Origin: Sphingomonas sp. Root720
Lineage (GTDB): Bacteria > Pseudomonadota > Alphaproteobacteria > Sphingomonadales > Sphingomonadaceae
Reading direction: 5' to 3'
NCBI RefSeq assembly: GCF_001428605.1
Contig: NZ_LMID01000012.1
Location: 186,001-250,000, forward strand
DNA: 64,000 nucleotides
The notes beneath the pieces were generated by a model. It ran no database searches and was not told the DNA's origin. It saw nothing but the letters and a program-made list of their open reading frames with translations. A program made the position numbers and the translations under genes. Numbering within the stretch: the stretch's first letter is position 1; every line of letters begins with the position of its first letter. Below, piece by piece: positions 25,256 through 34,472 of this stretch.

Positions 25256-26356
25256 TCAGTAGAGGAACATCGGCATGCCTTCGACATGGGTCAGCTTCGG
25301 CCGGTAGCGGGCGGGATCGTAGAGCCTGTCGACGTCGACCGTCTTGGTGCCGCCGAGCAGCGTGTCGATCGGGACATGGCAGTAATTGCCGTCGCGCAGC
25401 GCCAGCATCCGCCCGGTCTCGCCCGCCTCGATCTTCTGGATGGCGAGGCCGCCGAACGCGAAGCCGACCATCCGGTCGAGCGCGTCGGGATCGCCCGAGC
25501 GCATCAGATAGGCGAGCTGCTGGACGATCGTCCCTTCCTTCGCCCGCTCCTCGATCATCAGCGCCAGCCGGCGGCTGACCGCGGCCTCGCTGCGCTGGGT
25601 CGCCGACAGCTTGCGCTCGCCGTCGGCGGTCTCGTCGCCGACCAGCTTCGCGCCCTCGGAGATCACGCACATCGCATAGGCGCCCGGACGGCTACGCCGG
25701 TCGGCGGCGAGCAGCGGCAGCAGCAGCTCGGGATCGGCCGGCACTTCGGCGATCACCGTACGGTCGACCTGGGCGAGGAAGCCGGCGAGCAGCGCGGTCT
25801 CGCCGCTCCGCCGCCCGAACAGCTCGACGATGGCGATCCGCTCGTGACTCTCGGCGGTGGTCCGGAGCGCGTTGATCGCGTCGACCGACCGGGTGATCGC
25901 GGTCGAGAAGCCGATGCAATAGTCGGTCCCGAACACGTCGTTGTCCATCGTCTTGGGGATCGAGACGACCGGGAAGCCCTGTGCCGACAGATGCGCCGAA
26001 AAGCGCAGGGTGCCGTCCCCGCCGAGCGTGATCAGCGCGTCGACGCCGAGCGCGTCGAGCACCTTGAGGACATGGCCGGTGCGGTCGCCGCCCGGCACGG
26101 TGCGCGGATCGGTGCGCGAGGTGTGGAGCATCGTCCCGCCCCGCCGGTCGATGCCGCGCACCGCCTCGCGGTCGAGCACGATGCTGTGGGCGGCGACGCT
26201 CTCCGGCGCGTCGGGGTCGATCTCGAGGAAGCCCTGCCAACCGCGCTTGAAGCCGATCACCTCCCATCCGCGGTCGAGCGCCGACAGCGCGATCGAGCGA
26301 ATGCAGGGATTGAGTCCCGGAACGTCGCCGCCGCCGGTCAGCACGCCGATGCGCAT
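25256..26356 (-). CDS. pfkA: 6-phosphofructokinase
   Basis: 366 residues. MRIGVLTGGGDVPGLN start, GGDGTLRF loop, PKTMDNDV active-site segment (catalytic Asp) and RTTAESHERI. It phosphorylates fructose 6-phosphate at position 1 in glycolysis. The phosphoryl donor is decided by two positions: Gly after GGD (ATP-type, PPi enzymes have Asp) and Lys in PKT (where classic ATP-PFK has Gly). This G/K combination is that reported for actinobacterial ATP-PFKs of group III, so ATP is favoured but PPi not excluded. Noteworthy because many sphingomonads rely on the Entner-Doudoroff route. A repeat element lies just upstream. Confidence 0.9.
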   Translation of the reverse strand: MRIGVLTGGGDVPGLNPCIRSIALSALDRGWEVIGFKRGWQGFLEIDPDAPESVAAHSIVLDREAVRGIDRRGGTMLHTSRTDPRTVPGGDRTGHVLKVLDALGVDALITLGGDGTLRFSAHLSAQGFPVVSIPKTMDNDVFGTDYCIGFSTAITRSVDAINALRTTAESHERIAIVELFGRRSGETALLAGFLAQVDRTVIAEVPADPELLLPLLAADRRSRPGAYAMCVISEGAKLVGDETADGERKLSATQRSEAAVSRRLALMIEERAKEGTIVQQLAYLMRSGDPDALDRMVGFAFGGLAIQKIEAGETGRMLALRDGNYCHVPIDTLLGGTKTVDVDRLYDPARYRPKLTHVEGMPMFLY

Positions 26357-26378
26357 GGTTTCATCATCCTTCTATTGC

Positions 26379-26475
26379 CGTCACCCCAGCGGAGGCTGGG
26401 GTCCATGTCTCTCCTCACACGCGATCGCATCTGAGAAGAAAGCAGACATGGATGCCAGCCTTCGCTGGCATGACG
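26379..26475 (+). repeat. Bipartite inverted-repeat element, copy 1
   Basis: 97 bp. Left half cgtcaccccagcggaggctg is a hairpin and the right half, ending ccttcgctggcatgacg, is its inverted relative; inner flanks ccatgtct / agacatgg are also inverted. In the gap between pfkA and the zinc-ribbon gene. Same family as copies at 33137, 46217, 48871, 53614, 56120 and 62144. Confidence 0.85.
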
Positions 26476-26533
26476 TTTGGGGGAAGCGATCGATCCCCGC
26501 AATCGCTGGGAAGAGCGGCGATGCCGCGCCGCC

Positions 26534-27256
26534 CTAGCTTCCGGTCGGGCCGATGAAGCTCAGATGGAGGTTCTTCGCGCCGCGCGGTATGTCGACGGCG
26601 GCGCTGTCGAACTCGGCCGATCCGCCGGGGACCAGCATCGGCACCGGCCGGGTGATCGTCCAGCTGTAGACGGTGCGCCCCTGGGTGTCGCGCAGCTCGG
26701 CACGGATGTCGCGCACCGGCTGGGGCTGGTCGGTCGGGTTTACGATCCGGCCGGTCACCGCCAGCAGCTCGTTGCCGCTCGCGGTCTCGCGCCGCTCGGG
26801 CTTGCCGGTCATCTCGATCAGCAGCGGCACCGGCGCGGGGACGAGGTCCAGCCGCTCGGCCAGCTTGTCGGGCCCCACGGCGACGACCGCGCCGATCGCC
26901 GCGACCAGCACCAGCGCGATGATCATCGAGACGATCGTCAGCAGCTTCGCGGTATTGCGACGCTGCCGGCCGAGGAGCGCGGGCACCCGGTCGTGGATGG
27001 GGGCGACCTCCTCCGGTTCGTCGTAGCGCGCCTGGACGTCGGCCTCGGGCTGCTCGCTGTCCGCGGTCGCGGGCGGCGGCACCGGCTCGACGGTGGTGGG
27101 CGCCGGCGGCTCGGCGGGGGAGCCGGCGGGGGCCTCGGGCGGATCCTGGAACCAGCTATGGCGGCAGCTCGCGCAGCGCACCTGACGTCCGGTAGCCCCG
27201 ATGGAGGCATCGGGGACGAGATAGCGTGTCTGGCAGGCGGGACAGATGAGTATCAT
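26534..27256 (-). CDS. Zinc-ribbon (MJ0042-type) membrane protein, DUF3426-like
   Basis: 240 residues. N-terminal zinc ribbon with CPAC at 5-8 and CASC near 28-31 (C-x2-C pairs 20 residues apart), an acidic/proline-rich linker, a single transmembrane segment at about 107-127 (KLLTIVSMIIALVLVAAIGAV) and a C-terminal domain of DUF3426 type (ELLAVTGRIVNPTDQPQPV). Such proteins occur widely in proteobacteria, often next to ftsE, ftsX or prmA, with unknown function. Divergent from ftsEX here. A role in envelope or division control is inferred from that neighbourhood only. Confidence 0.88.
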   Translation of the reverse strand: MILICPACQTRYLVPDASIGATGRQVRCASCRHSWFQDPPEAPAGSPAEPPAPTTVEPVPPPATADSEQPEADVQARYDEPEEVAPIHDRVPALLGRQRRNTAKLLTIVSMIIALVLVAAIGAVVAVGPDKLAERLDLVPAPVPLLIEMTGKPERRETASGNELLAVTGRIVNPTDQPQPVRDIRAELRDTQGRTVYSWTITRPVPMLVPGGSAEFDSAAVDIPRGAKNLHLSFIGPTGS

Positions 27257-27368
27257 GCGCTCCCTTCCCTAACCCTGACAGGACTCCACCTGCAAGCATT
27301 TGCGGGAGGGACGATGCTGTGCCATGGCTCGCCCATGCGCAGGGTGTCGATAGGATGAGGCTGGGCGG

Positions 27369-28079
27369 ATGAGGCCGGGCGCCGCCAACATCGTCCAGTT
27401 CGAGAATGTCGGCCTGCGCTACGGGGCCGGCGCCGAGACGCTGAGCGACCTCAGCTTCGGCCTGGCGGCGGGCGCCTTCTACTTCCTGACCGGGCCCTCC
27501 GGCGCGGGCAAGAGCTCGCTGCTGCGGCTGATCTACCTGGCGCAGCGGCCGAGCCGCGGGCTGATCCGCATGTTCGGGGAGGACGTCGTCACCCTGCCCC
27601 GCGCGCGCATTCCCGGATTCCGCCGCCGGATCGGCACCGTCTTCCAGGACTTCCGCCTGATCCCGCATCTGTCGGCCTATGAGAATATCGCGCTGCCGCT
27701 GCGGGTGAACGGCGTCGCCGAGGCCGATATCGACACGCCGGTGCGCGAGATGCTCGAATGGGTCGGCCTGTCGGGCCGCGCCTATGCCAGGCCCGCCACG
27801 CTGTCGGGCGGCGAGCAGCAGCGGGTCGCGATCGCCCGCGCGGTGATCGGCCGGCCCGAGATCCTCGTCGCCGACGAGCCGACCGGCAACGTCGATCCCG
27901 ACATGGCGGGGCGGCTGCTCTACCTGTTCGAGGCGCTCAACAAGCTCGGCACGACGATCGTCGTCGCCACCCACGACCTGCACCTCATCCCGAGGGTCCA
28001 CCACGCCCAGACGATCACGCTCGAGGATGGGCGGCTCGAGGGCTCCCGGCCCGTCGAATCGGTCGGGGGTGCCCGCTGA
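27369..28079 (+). CDS. ftsE: Cell-division ABC ATPase FtsE
   Basis: 236 residues. Walker [10 protein letters not shown] (about 46-54), Q-loop [14 protein letters not shown], signature [14 protein letters not shown], Walker [11 protein letters not shown] and switch His (VATHD). The N-terminal segment [19 protein letters not shown] suits FtsE. With FtsX it forms a complex at the divisome that activates peptidoglycan hydrolases from the cytoplasmic side. Its stop overlaps the FtsX start (TGATG), so translation is coupled. Confidence 0.95.
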   Translation: MRPGAANIVQFENVGLRYGAGAETLSDLSFGLAAGAFYFLTGPSGAGKSSLLRLIYLAQRPSRGLIRMFGEDVVTLPRARIPGFRRRIGTVFQDFRLIPHLSAYENIALPLRVNGVAEADIDTPVREMLEWVGLSGRAYARPATLSGGEQQRVAIARAVIGRPEILVADEPTGNVDPDMAGRLLYLFEALNKLGTTIVVATHDLHLIPRVHHAQTITLEDGRLEGSRPVESVGGAR

Positions 28080-28990
28080 TGCCGCTGTTCGGCAGAGGAT
28101 CGGGCAACTGGCTGACGAGCGCGGCGGGCCGCCGGCTGCTGCCCGAGGGCTGGCTGTCGGGGCCGATGCCCTGGGTGATCGCGATCATGATGTTCCTGAT
28201 GGTGCTGGCGGCGGCCTCGGGCCTGGCGCTGGGCTTCGCCGCGCGCGGGCTGGATTCGCATCTGTCGGGGCAGATCACCGTCCAGATCGTCGACGCCAAC
28301 CAGGCCCGCCGCGACGCGACCGCCGACCGCGTCGTCGGTGCGGTGGGCAGGCTGCCGGGCGTCGCCATCGTCCGCCGGATCAGCGACCGCGAGATGACCG
28401 AGCTGCTGCGCCCCTGGCTCGGCGCCGGCCTCGCCGACAACGACCTGCCGGTGCCGGCGATGATCGACGTCAGCTTCGCCCCCGGCGCCGCCGACGCCCA
28501 GCGCGCGGCCGAAGCGGCCGTGCTGGCGATCAGCCCGCGCGCGCGGATCGACGATCATGCGCAATGGCTGGCGCCGCTCGCCGGGCTGATCGCCTCGCTG
28601 CGCTGGCTCGCCGCCGTGCTCGTCCTGCTGATGGCGGCGGCGGCGGCGTTCACCGTCGTCCTCGCCGCACGGTCGGCGCTCAACACCCACCAGGCGACGA
28701 TCGAGGTGATGCACCATCTCGGCTCCACCGACGCGCAGATCGCCCAGCTCTTCCAGCGACGCATCGCGACCGACGCACTGTTCGGCGGGATGGTCGGCCT
28801 TCTGCTCGCCTCGCTGGTGATCTTCGCGGTCGGCGACCGCATCGCCAAGGTCGGATCGGACCTGATCGGATCGGTCGACCTGCCGCTCGCCGCCTGGGGC
28901 GTCCTGGCGCTGCTGCCGCTCGCCGGTACCCTGCTGGCGATGGTCGCGGCGCGGATGACGATCATCCTCGCGCTGAGGCGGCGGCTGTGA
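28079..28990 (+). CDS. ftsX: Cell-division membrane protein FtsX
   Basis: 303 residues from the ATG overlapping the ftsE stop. Four transmembrane helices: about 30-52 (VIAIMMFLMVLAAASGLALG), 180-205, 230-250 and 275-298, with a periplasmic domain between the first two. Layout matches FtsX, which transmits the FtsE ATPase cycle to periplasmic amidase activators. Its stop overlaps the next gene's GTG (GTGA). Confidence 0.93.
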   Translation: MPLFGRGSGNWLTSAAGRRLLPEGWLSGPMPWVIAIMMFLMVLAAASGLALGFAARGLDSHLSGQITVQIVDANQARRDATADRVVGAVGRLPGVAIVRRISDREMTELLRPWLGAGLADNDLPVPAMIDVSFAPGAADAQRAAEAAVLAISPRARIDDHAQWLAPLAGLIASLRWLAAVLVLLMAAAAAFTVVLAARSALNTHQATIEVMHHLGSTDAQIAQLFQRRIATDALFGGMVGLLLASLVIFAVGDRIAKVGSDLIGSVDLPLAAWGVLALLPLAGTLLAMVAARMTIILALRRRL

Positions 28991-29520
28991 TCGTCCGCGC
29001 GGCGGCGGCCGCCCTCCTGCTGTGGATCGCCGGCTTCATGGCCTTCGCGCTGTTCCTGCCCCAGCCCGCCCCCGACGGGATCGTCACCGACGGCATCGTC
29101 GTGATGACCGGGGGCCGCGGCCGGGTCGAACGCGGCCTCGCCCTCCTCGAGGCGAAGCGCGCGAAAAGGCTGCTGATCTCGGGCGCGGACCGGCGGGTCC
29201 GCCCGCACGAGCTGGCCCTGCAGTTCAAGGCGCCGATGGCGCTGGTCGCCTGCTGCGTCGATCTCGGCCATGAATCGGTCGACACCCGGTCCAACGCGGC
29301 CGAGGCGACCGACTGGATCGCGCGGCGGCGCTACCGGTCGATCCGGCTCGTCACGTCGGACTGGCACATGGTGCGCGCGCGCTTCGACCTGAAGAACGCG
29401 ACCGGCGACGGGCTGGAGATCGTCACCGACGCGGTGCCGACCGAGCCCGGCCTCGTCGACCTCGTCCGCGAATATAACAAATATCTGCTGCGGCGGGTCG
29501 CCGCCCTGATCGGAATATGA
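28987..29520 (+). CDS. YdcF/DUF218 family membrane-anchored protein
   Basis: 177 residues, GTG start with a 4-nt overlap with ftsX. One N-terminal hydrophobic anchor (AAAAALLLWIAGFMAFALFL) then a DUF218 Rossmann-like domain with IVVMTGGRGRVERGL, LISGAD, ESVDTRSNAAEA and SIRLVTSDWHMVRA. DUF218 proteins are linked to envelope glycan or peptidoglycan biology (SanA, ElyC) but the activity is not settled. Position between ftsX and plsC suggests an envelope function. Confidence 0.85.
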   Translation: MIVRAAAAALLLWIAGFMAFALFLPQPAPDGIVTDGIVVMTGGRGRVERGLALLEAKRAKRLLISGADRRVRPHELALQFKAPMALVACCVDLGHESVDTRSNAAEATDWIARRRYRSIRLVTSDWHMVRARFDLKNATGDGLEIVTDAVPTEPGLVDLVREYNKYLLRRVAALIGI

Positions 29521-30206
29521 TGACAGCCCTGCGCTCGGCCCTGTTCGCCCTCTTCTTTTACCCCGGGACGGCGGTAGCGGTGCTGACCGCCTTCCTCGTC
29601 GCGCCGTTCGGGGACGCGCCGCTGCGCCGCCATGCGCTGCGCTGGGCCTGTTTCCACCGCTGGTGCGCGCGCCTGCTCCTCGGCATCCGCGCGCGGGTCG
29701 AGGGCACGATTCCGCCCGGCCCGCACCTGTTCGCCGCCAAGCACCAGTCGATGTTCGAGACGCTCGAACTGCTGCTCGTCGTCGGCGACCCCGCCACCGT
29801 GCTCAAGCGCGAGTTGGCCGACATCCCGCTGTTCGGCCGGATCGCGAAGCGCGAGGGCGTCATCCCGGTCGACCGCGCCGGATCGGCCAAGGCGCTGCGC
29901 CGGATGATGCGCGCCGCCGCCGCCGCGCGCGACAGCGGCCGCTCGATCCTGATCTTCCCCGAAGGCACCCGCGTCGCCCCGGGCGATCAGCCGCCGCTCC
30001 AGCCGGGCTTCGCCGGCCTCTACAAGGCGCTCGGGCTGCCCGTCGTGCCGATCGCGCTGGACAGCGGCCTGATATGGCCGCGCAACAGCTTCCTCAAGCG
30101 CCCCGGCATCATCACGATCCGCTTCGGCGAGCCGCTCCCCGCCGGCCTTCCCCGCGCCGAGATCGAGGCGCGGACCCACGCCGCGATGAACGCGCTGGAA
30201 CGCTGA
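29517..30206 (+). CDS. plsC: 1-acyl-glycerol-3-phosphate acyltransferase
   Basis: 229 residues, ATGA overlap with the preceding gene. Hydrophobic N-terminal helix, then acyltransferase motif I as KHQSMFET (H-x4-E, where PlsC enzymes typically have H-x4-D), motif II PLFGRIAKREG and motif III FPEGTRVAPG, followed by VPIALDSG. The enzyme adds the second acyl chain to lysophosphatidate to make phosphatidate, the precursor of phospholipids, at the inner membrane. The Glu variant is seen in some alphaproteobacterial PlsC homologues. Confidence 0.9.
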   Translation: MMTALRSALFALFFYPGTAVAVLTAFLVAPFGDAPLRRHALRWACFHRWCARLLLGIRARVEGTIPPGPHLFAAKHQSMFETLELLLVVGDPATVLKRELADIPLFGRIAKREGVIPVDRAGSAKALRRMMRAAAAARDSGRSILIFPEGTRVAPGDQPPLQPGFAGLYKALGLPVVPIALDSGLIWPRNSFLKRPGIITIRFGEPLPAGLPRAEIEARTHAAMNALER

Positions 30207-30221
30207 CGTCCGTTAACGGAA

Positions 30222-30247
30222 AAGGGCGCCGGCATGCCGGCGCCCTT
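30222..30247. terminator. Perfect palindrome, likely bidirectional terminator
   Basis: A 26-bp perfect palindrome (half-site aagggcgccggca) just after the plsC stop and before the convergent barrel gene's 3' end. It reads A-rich on the left and T/C on the right on both strands, as expected for a shared terminator. Confidence 0.7.
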
Positions 30248-30323
30248 CCCTGGCAGGCCCGGATCCGGACGGGAGCGTCCCGCGCTCTTCCGTCCCGATC
30301 GGTCGGGCCCTTCTAGCGCCCCG

Positions 30324-30842
30324 TCAGAAGCCGAACACCACGCCCAGGGTGCCCTGGTTGTTGATGATGTCCGATTCATAGTTGGTCTGGGTGAACTCCG
30401 CGCGGAGCGACACGCGGTCGGTCACGCCGGTTTCGATGCCCGCGCCGTAGCGCACGCCGTCACCCCAATCGCTGAAGCCGAAGGCCGCGATCTTGCTGCG
30501 GGCATAGCCGGCGCGCGCATAGAGCGCGGTGCCCTCGTTGAGCTTGTAGCCGAAGCGGGCGCCGACGCCCCAGCCCCATTTGGCTTCGATGCCCGCGGCA
30601 TCGGCGGTGTTCAGATCGACATTGGCCTCGACGCCGGCGAACGTCGAGCCACCGAGCGGCAGGTTGTAGCCGCCGAACGCGGTCGCGCCGACGCCCGAGA
30701 AGCCGAGACCTTCGAGCGCGCCCGAGCCCTGGACGTTGTCGAGCGTGATGCCCGCGCCGACATAGGGCCCGGCGAAATCGGCGGCGAAGGCCGGAGTCGC
30801 GACGATAGCCGCGGCGGCGGCCGCGATATGGATCATTTTCAA
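30324..30842 (-). CDS. Small outer-membrane beta-barrel protein
   Basis: 172 residues from a TTG start at 30842, favoured because aagggg lies 8 nt upstream; ATG 30836 (MIHIAAAAAA) is the alternative. Signal peptide AAAAAAIVATPAFAA, then alternating strands (GPYVGAGITLDNV, GVGARFGYKLN, LYARAGYARSK, GAGIETGVTDRVSLRAEF) ending GVVFGF, with a terminal Phe typical of barrels. Size suits an 8-stranded OmpA/OmpW-like porin-type protein. Function unknown; possibly surface stability or small-molecule passage. Confidence 0.82.
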   Translation of the reverse strand: MKMIHIAAAAAAIVATPAFAADFAGPYVGAGITLDNVQGSGALEGLGFSGVGATAFGGYNLPLGGSTFAGVEANVDLNTADAAGIEAKWGWGVGARFGYKLNEGTALYARAGYARSKIAAFGFSDWGDGVRYGAGIETGVTDRVSLRAEFTQTNYESDIINNQGTLGVVFGF

Positions 30843-31062
30843 GATAAGTACCCCTTGTATCGAACATTCCGTCTTCGGGGACGGATTTGTTAGCAACTCA
30901 TTGAAACTTCATGTTTCTGTCTAACGGTTGCGGGGATGCAGCTAATAAAGCGAACATATTGTTACAAGAACGGAATGAGCCATTTGCGACGAGATTTCGC
31001 TTGGGCGGCAAAATTGTCACCGGCCCGCGCCCGACCCGGCGCGCGCCGCCCTGCCCGCCGGC

Positions 31063-31968
31063 TCAGTGCGAGCGGCCGAAGTCCGGGGCGGCGTCGTCCT
31101 GGCCCTGCTCGATGATCGAGCGACGGACCGCGCGGGTCCGGGTGAACAGGTCGAACAGCGTGTCGCCGTCGCCCCAGCGGATCGCCCGCTGGAGTGCGGT
31201 CAGGTCCTCGCTGAAGCGCTGGAGCATCTCCAGCACCGCCTCCTTGTTGGCGAGGAACACGTCGCGCCACATCGTCGGGTCGGACGCGGCGATGCGGGTG
31301 AAGTCGCGGAAGCCGCCCGCCGAATATTTGATCACCTCGCTCTGCGTCACCTCCTCCATGTCGGACGCGGTGCCGACGATGGTATAGGCGATCAGGTGCG
31401 GCAGGTGGCTGGTGACGGCGAGCACCCGGTCATGGTGGCGCGGGTCCATCGTGTCGACATTCGCGCCGAGCCGCCGCCAGAATTCGGCGACCCGCTCGGC
31501 CGCCACCGGATCGGCGCCCTCGGGCGGGGTGACGATGCACCAGCGGCCCTGGAACAGGGTCGCGAAGCCCGCGTCGGGCCCGCTATTCTCGGTGCCCGCG
31601 ACGGGATGGGCGGGGATGATCGTCGCGCCCGGAAGCGCGCCGCCGAGCGCCGCGAGCACGCTTTCCTTCGACGAGCCGACGTCGCTGACGATCGCGTCGG
31701 CGGGCAGGTCGTCGGCGATCTCCGCCGCCGCCGCCGCCATCGCCCCGACCGGCACGCAGAAGATGACGAGATCGGCATCGACCACCGCCGCGCCCGCCGT
31801 GTCGGTGACGTCGTCGCAGAAGCCGATCTGGCGCGCGCGCTCGCGCACCTCGGGGCTGGCGTCGTGGCCGGTCAGCCGCACCGTCGGCATCTGCGCCTGG
31901 ACCGCGCGCGCGATCGAGGAGCCGATCAGCCCCAGCCCGACGATCGTGACCCGCGCGAAGGGCAGCAT
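31063..31968 (-). CDS. tyrC: Prephenate/arogenate dehydrogenase
   Basis: 301 residues. NAD(P) fold at the N-terminus (VTIVGLGLIGSSIARAV), DVGSSKESV, PAHPVAGTENSGP near 120-132 and HDRVLAVTSHLPHLIAY containing the conserved His residues. TyrA/TyrC enzymes make tyrosine from prephenate or arogenate. Overlaps the hisC stop by 1-4 nt; the aminotransferase partner may act on aromatic as well as histidinol-phosphate substrates. Confidence 0.92.
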   Translation of the reverse strand: MLPFARVTIVGLGLIGSSIARAVQAQMPTVRLTGHDASPEVRERARQIGFCDDVTDTAGAAVVDADLVIFCVPVGAMAAAAAEIADDLPADAIVSDVGSSKESVLAALGGALPGATIIPAHPVAGTENSGPDAGFATLFQGRWCIVTPPEGADPVAAERVAEFWRRLGANVDTMDPRHHDRVLAVTSHLPHLIAYTIVGTASDMEEVTQSEVIKYSAGGFRDFTRIAASDPTMWRDVFLANKEAVLEMLQRFSEDLTALQRAIRWGDGDTLFDLFTRTRAVRRSIIEQGQDDAAPDFGRSH

Positions 31969-33074
31969 CAGCCCGCCGCCCCGGCCAGCGTCCGGATCAC
32001 CGCCATCAGCCCGCGGATCTCCTCCTCGGTGCCGATGGTGATGCGCAGCGCCTGGGGCAGGCCCTGCCCCGGCAGCCAGCGGACGATATAGCCCGCGTCC
32101 ATCAGCCCTTTATAGGCCTGCTCGGCGGTCAGTTCGCCCTCGAAAAGGACCAGCGAGAAATTGGCCTTGCTCGGTACCGTGCGCAGGCCCTGGTTGCCGA
32201 GGCCCGCTATCTCGCCCTCGAACCAGGCGCGCCACCGTGCATTGTGCGCGCGGCTGCGCTCGACGAAGCCGGTGTCGCCCAGCGCCGCGATCGCCGCCAT
32301 CTGCCCGGCGGTCGTCACGTTGAACGGCGCGCGGATGCGGTGCAGCGCCTCGATCACCGGCGCGCCGGCATAGCCCCAGCCGATCCGTTCGGCGGCGAGG
32401 CCGTAGATCTTCGAGAAGGTCCGCGTGACGAGCACGTTGGGCGCCGACCGCGCCAGCGCGAGGCCGCCATCGTCCTCGTCTGGCTCGAGATATTCGGCAT
32501 AGGCCTGGTCGATCACCAGCAGGCAGTCGGCCGGGGTCGCGGCGTGGAGGCGCGCAATCTCCTCGCGGCGCGCATAGGTGCCGGTCGGGTTGTTCGGATT
32601 GGCAAGGAAGATCACCCGCGTGCGCGGCGTGATATGCGCGATCATCGCATCGATGTCGGTCGCATAGTCGCGGTCGGGCGCCTGCACCGGCACCGCGCCG
32701 ACCCGCTGCGCCGCGATCGGATAGACCGCGAAGCCGTAGCGCGCGTACAGGATTTCGTCGCCCTGGCCGGCATAGGCGCCGGCGGCGAGGTGGAGGATCT
32801 CGTCCGATCCGGTGCCGTAGATGACCTGCGCGGGATCGAGCCCGCCATGCGCGGCGGCGATCGCCTCGCGCAGCGCCGCCGCCGACGCGTCGGGATAGCG
32901 CTCGAGCGAGGCGGCCCCGGCGGCGAAGCCGGCGCGCGCCGCCTCGCTGGTGCCCAGCGGATTCTCGTTCGAGGAGAGCTTGGCGACCTTGCGGCCGTCG
33001 TCGGTGGCCGACCGCCCCGGCACATAGGGGGCGATCGCTTCGATCCAGGGCTTGGGCGCGAGGGTCTTGGTCAT
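31968..33074 (-). CDS. hisC: Histidinol-phosphate/aromatic aminotransferase
   Basis: 368 residues. Class II PLP aminotransferase with [30 protein letters not shown], the acidic D/Y of IDQAYAEY and the PLP lysine in TFSKIYGLA. HisC makes L-histidinol phosphate from imidazole-acetol phosphate; in this lineage the enzyme is often also used for phenylalanine and tyrosine. First of the two-gene hisC-tyrC unit, divergent from metX, with a repeat element in the promoter gap. Confidence 0.92.
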   Translation of the reverse strand: MTKTLAPKPWIEAIAPYVPGRSATDDGRKVAKLSSNENPLGTSEAARAGFAAGAASLERYPDASAAALREAIAAAHGGLDPAQVIYGTGSDEILHLAAGAYAGQGDEILYARYGFAVYPIAAQRVGAVPVQAPDRDYATDIDAMIAHITPRTRVIFLANPNNPTGTYARREEIARLHAATPADCLLVIDQAYAEYLEPDEDDGGLALARSAPNVLVTRTFSKIYGLAAERIGWGYAGAPVIEALHRIRAPFNVTTAGQMAAIAALGDTGFVERSRAHNARWRAWFEGEIAGLGNQGLRTVPSKANFSLVLFEGELTAEQAYKGLMDAGYIVRWLPGQGLPQALRITIGTEEEIRGLMAVIRTLAGAAG

Positions 33075-33136
33075 GCGCGCGCTTTACGGGGGAAGGGGAC
33101 GGGCCGCAATGCTTGCGGTGCCTCTTCCCCCAAGCA

Positions 33137-33232
33137 CGTCACCCCAGCGCAGGCTGGGGTCCATGTCTCTTATCGGCCAGATGGCACCTGAGAAGACAAC
33201 AGACATGGATGCCAGCCTCCGCTGGCATGACG
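33137..33232 (+). repeat. Bipartite inverted-repeat element, copy 2
   Basis: 96 bp. Same arrangement as copy 1, including the inner ccatgtct / agacatgg arms; left half cgtcaccccagcgcaggctg. It occupies the gap between the divergent hisC and metX starts, so it could interfere with or contribute to their promoters. Confidence 0.85.
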
Positions 33233-33301
33233 GAAGGAGGTGACGGCACCGCCCGTCCCCTCATTGACACTCCCCCGGCCCCGTCCTAGCGCCGAAAGTC
33301 C

Positions 33302-34444
33302 ATGACCGACGACAGCCGCTTCGGCCTCGCCCGTTCCGCGACCCTGCCCGGCCCGCTGAGGCTGGACGGCGGCGCCAGGCTGGCGCCGGTCGAGATCGCC
33401 TATGAAACCTATGGCAGCCTGAACGGGGACGGATCGAACGCGATCCTGATCTGCCACGCGCTGACCGGCGACCAGCATGTCGCCTCGACCCATCCGATCA
33501 CCGGCAAGCCGGGCTGGTGGACGCGCATGGTCGGGGCGGGCAAGCCGATCGATCCGGCGCGCCACTTCATCGTCTGCGCCAATGTGCTGGGCAGCTGCCT
33601 CGGCAGCTCGGGGCCGGCCACGCTCGATCCGGCGACGGGCACCCCCTATGCGATGCGCTTCCCGGTCATCACGATCCGCGACATGGTCCGCGCGCAGGCG
33701 ATGCTGCTCGACCATCTCGGCGTCGGCACGCTGGCGGCGGCGGTGGGCGGATCGATGGGCGCGATGCAGGTGCTGCAATGGGCGGCGACCTATCCCGAGC
33801 GGGTCCGCTCGGCGGTCGCGATCGCCGGCGCGGCGCGGCACTCGGCGCAGAACATCGCCTTCCACGAGGTCGGCCGCCAGGCGATCATGGCCGATCCCAA
33901 ATGGAACGGCGGCGATTATTACGCCGCGGCCGACCCGCCCGCCGCCGGCCTCGCGGTGGCGCGGATGGCGGCGCACATCACCTATCTGTCCGAAGCCGGG
34001 CTGACCGAGAAATTCGGCCGCCGCCTGCAGGCGCGCCCGAACAACGCCAACGGCGCCAAGAGCTTCGGCTTCAACGCCGACTTCCAGGTCGAATCCTATC
34101 TGCGCCACCAGGGGATCAGCTTCGTCGACCGGTTCGACGCCAATTCCTATCTCTACATCACCCGGGCGATGGACTATTTCGACCTGGCCGAGGAACATGG
34201 CGGCCTGCTCGCCAACGCCTTCCGGGGATCGAAGGGGACCCGCTTCTGCCTGGTCAGCTTCGACACCGACTGGCTCTACCCGACCGCCGAATCGCGCACG
34301 ATCGTCCATGCGCTCAACGCCGCTGGCGCGCCCGTCAGCTTCGTCGAGCTGAGCTCGCCCTTCGGCCACGACGCCTTCCTGCTCGACGTGCCCGAGCTCA
34401 ACCGGGTGGTCGACGGCTTCCTGCGCGCGGGGGAAGCCGCATGA
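33302..34444 (+). CDS. metX: Homoserine O-acetyltransferase
   Basis: 380 residues. Alpha/beta-hydrolase enzyme with nucleophile serine in [14 protein letters not shown] (about 150), Asp in SFDTDWLYP and His in GHDAFLLD, forming the triad. Also [12 protein letters not shown]. It activates homoserine with an acyl group for methionine synthesis; acetyl-CoA versus succinyl-CoA preference cannot be read by eye. Followed by metW 28 bp later, the usual alphaproteobacterial pair. Confidence 0.94.
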   Translation: MTDDSRFGLARSATLPGPLRLDGGARLAPVEIAYETYGSLNGDGSNAILICHALTGDQHVASTHPITGKPGWWTRMVGAGKPIDPARHFIVCANVLGSCLGSSGPATLDPATGTPYAMRFPVITIRDMVRAQAMLLDHLGVGTLAAAVGGSMGAMQVLQWAATYPERVRSAVAIAGAARHSAQNIAFHEVGRQAIMADPKWNGGDYYAAADPPAAGLAVARMAAHITYLSEAGLTEKFGRRLQARPNNANGAKSFGFNADFQVESYLRHQGISFVDRFDANSYLYITRAMDYFDLAEEHGGLLANAFRGSKGTRFCLVSFDTDWLYPTAESRTIVHALNAAGAPVSFVELSSPFGHDAFLLDVPELNRVVDGFLRAGEAA

Positions 34445-34472
34445 GCCCCGCCCGCCCCTCCGGTTCGCCGCG

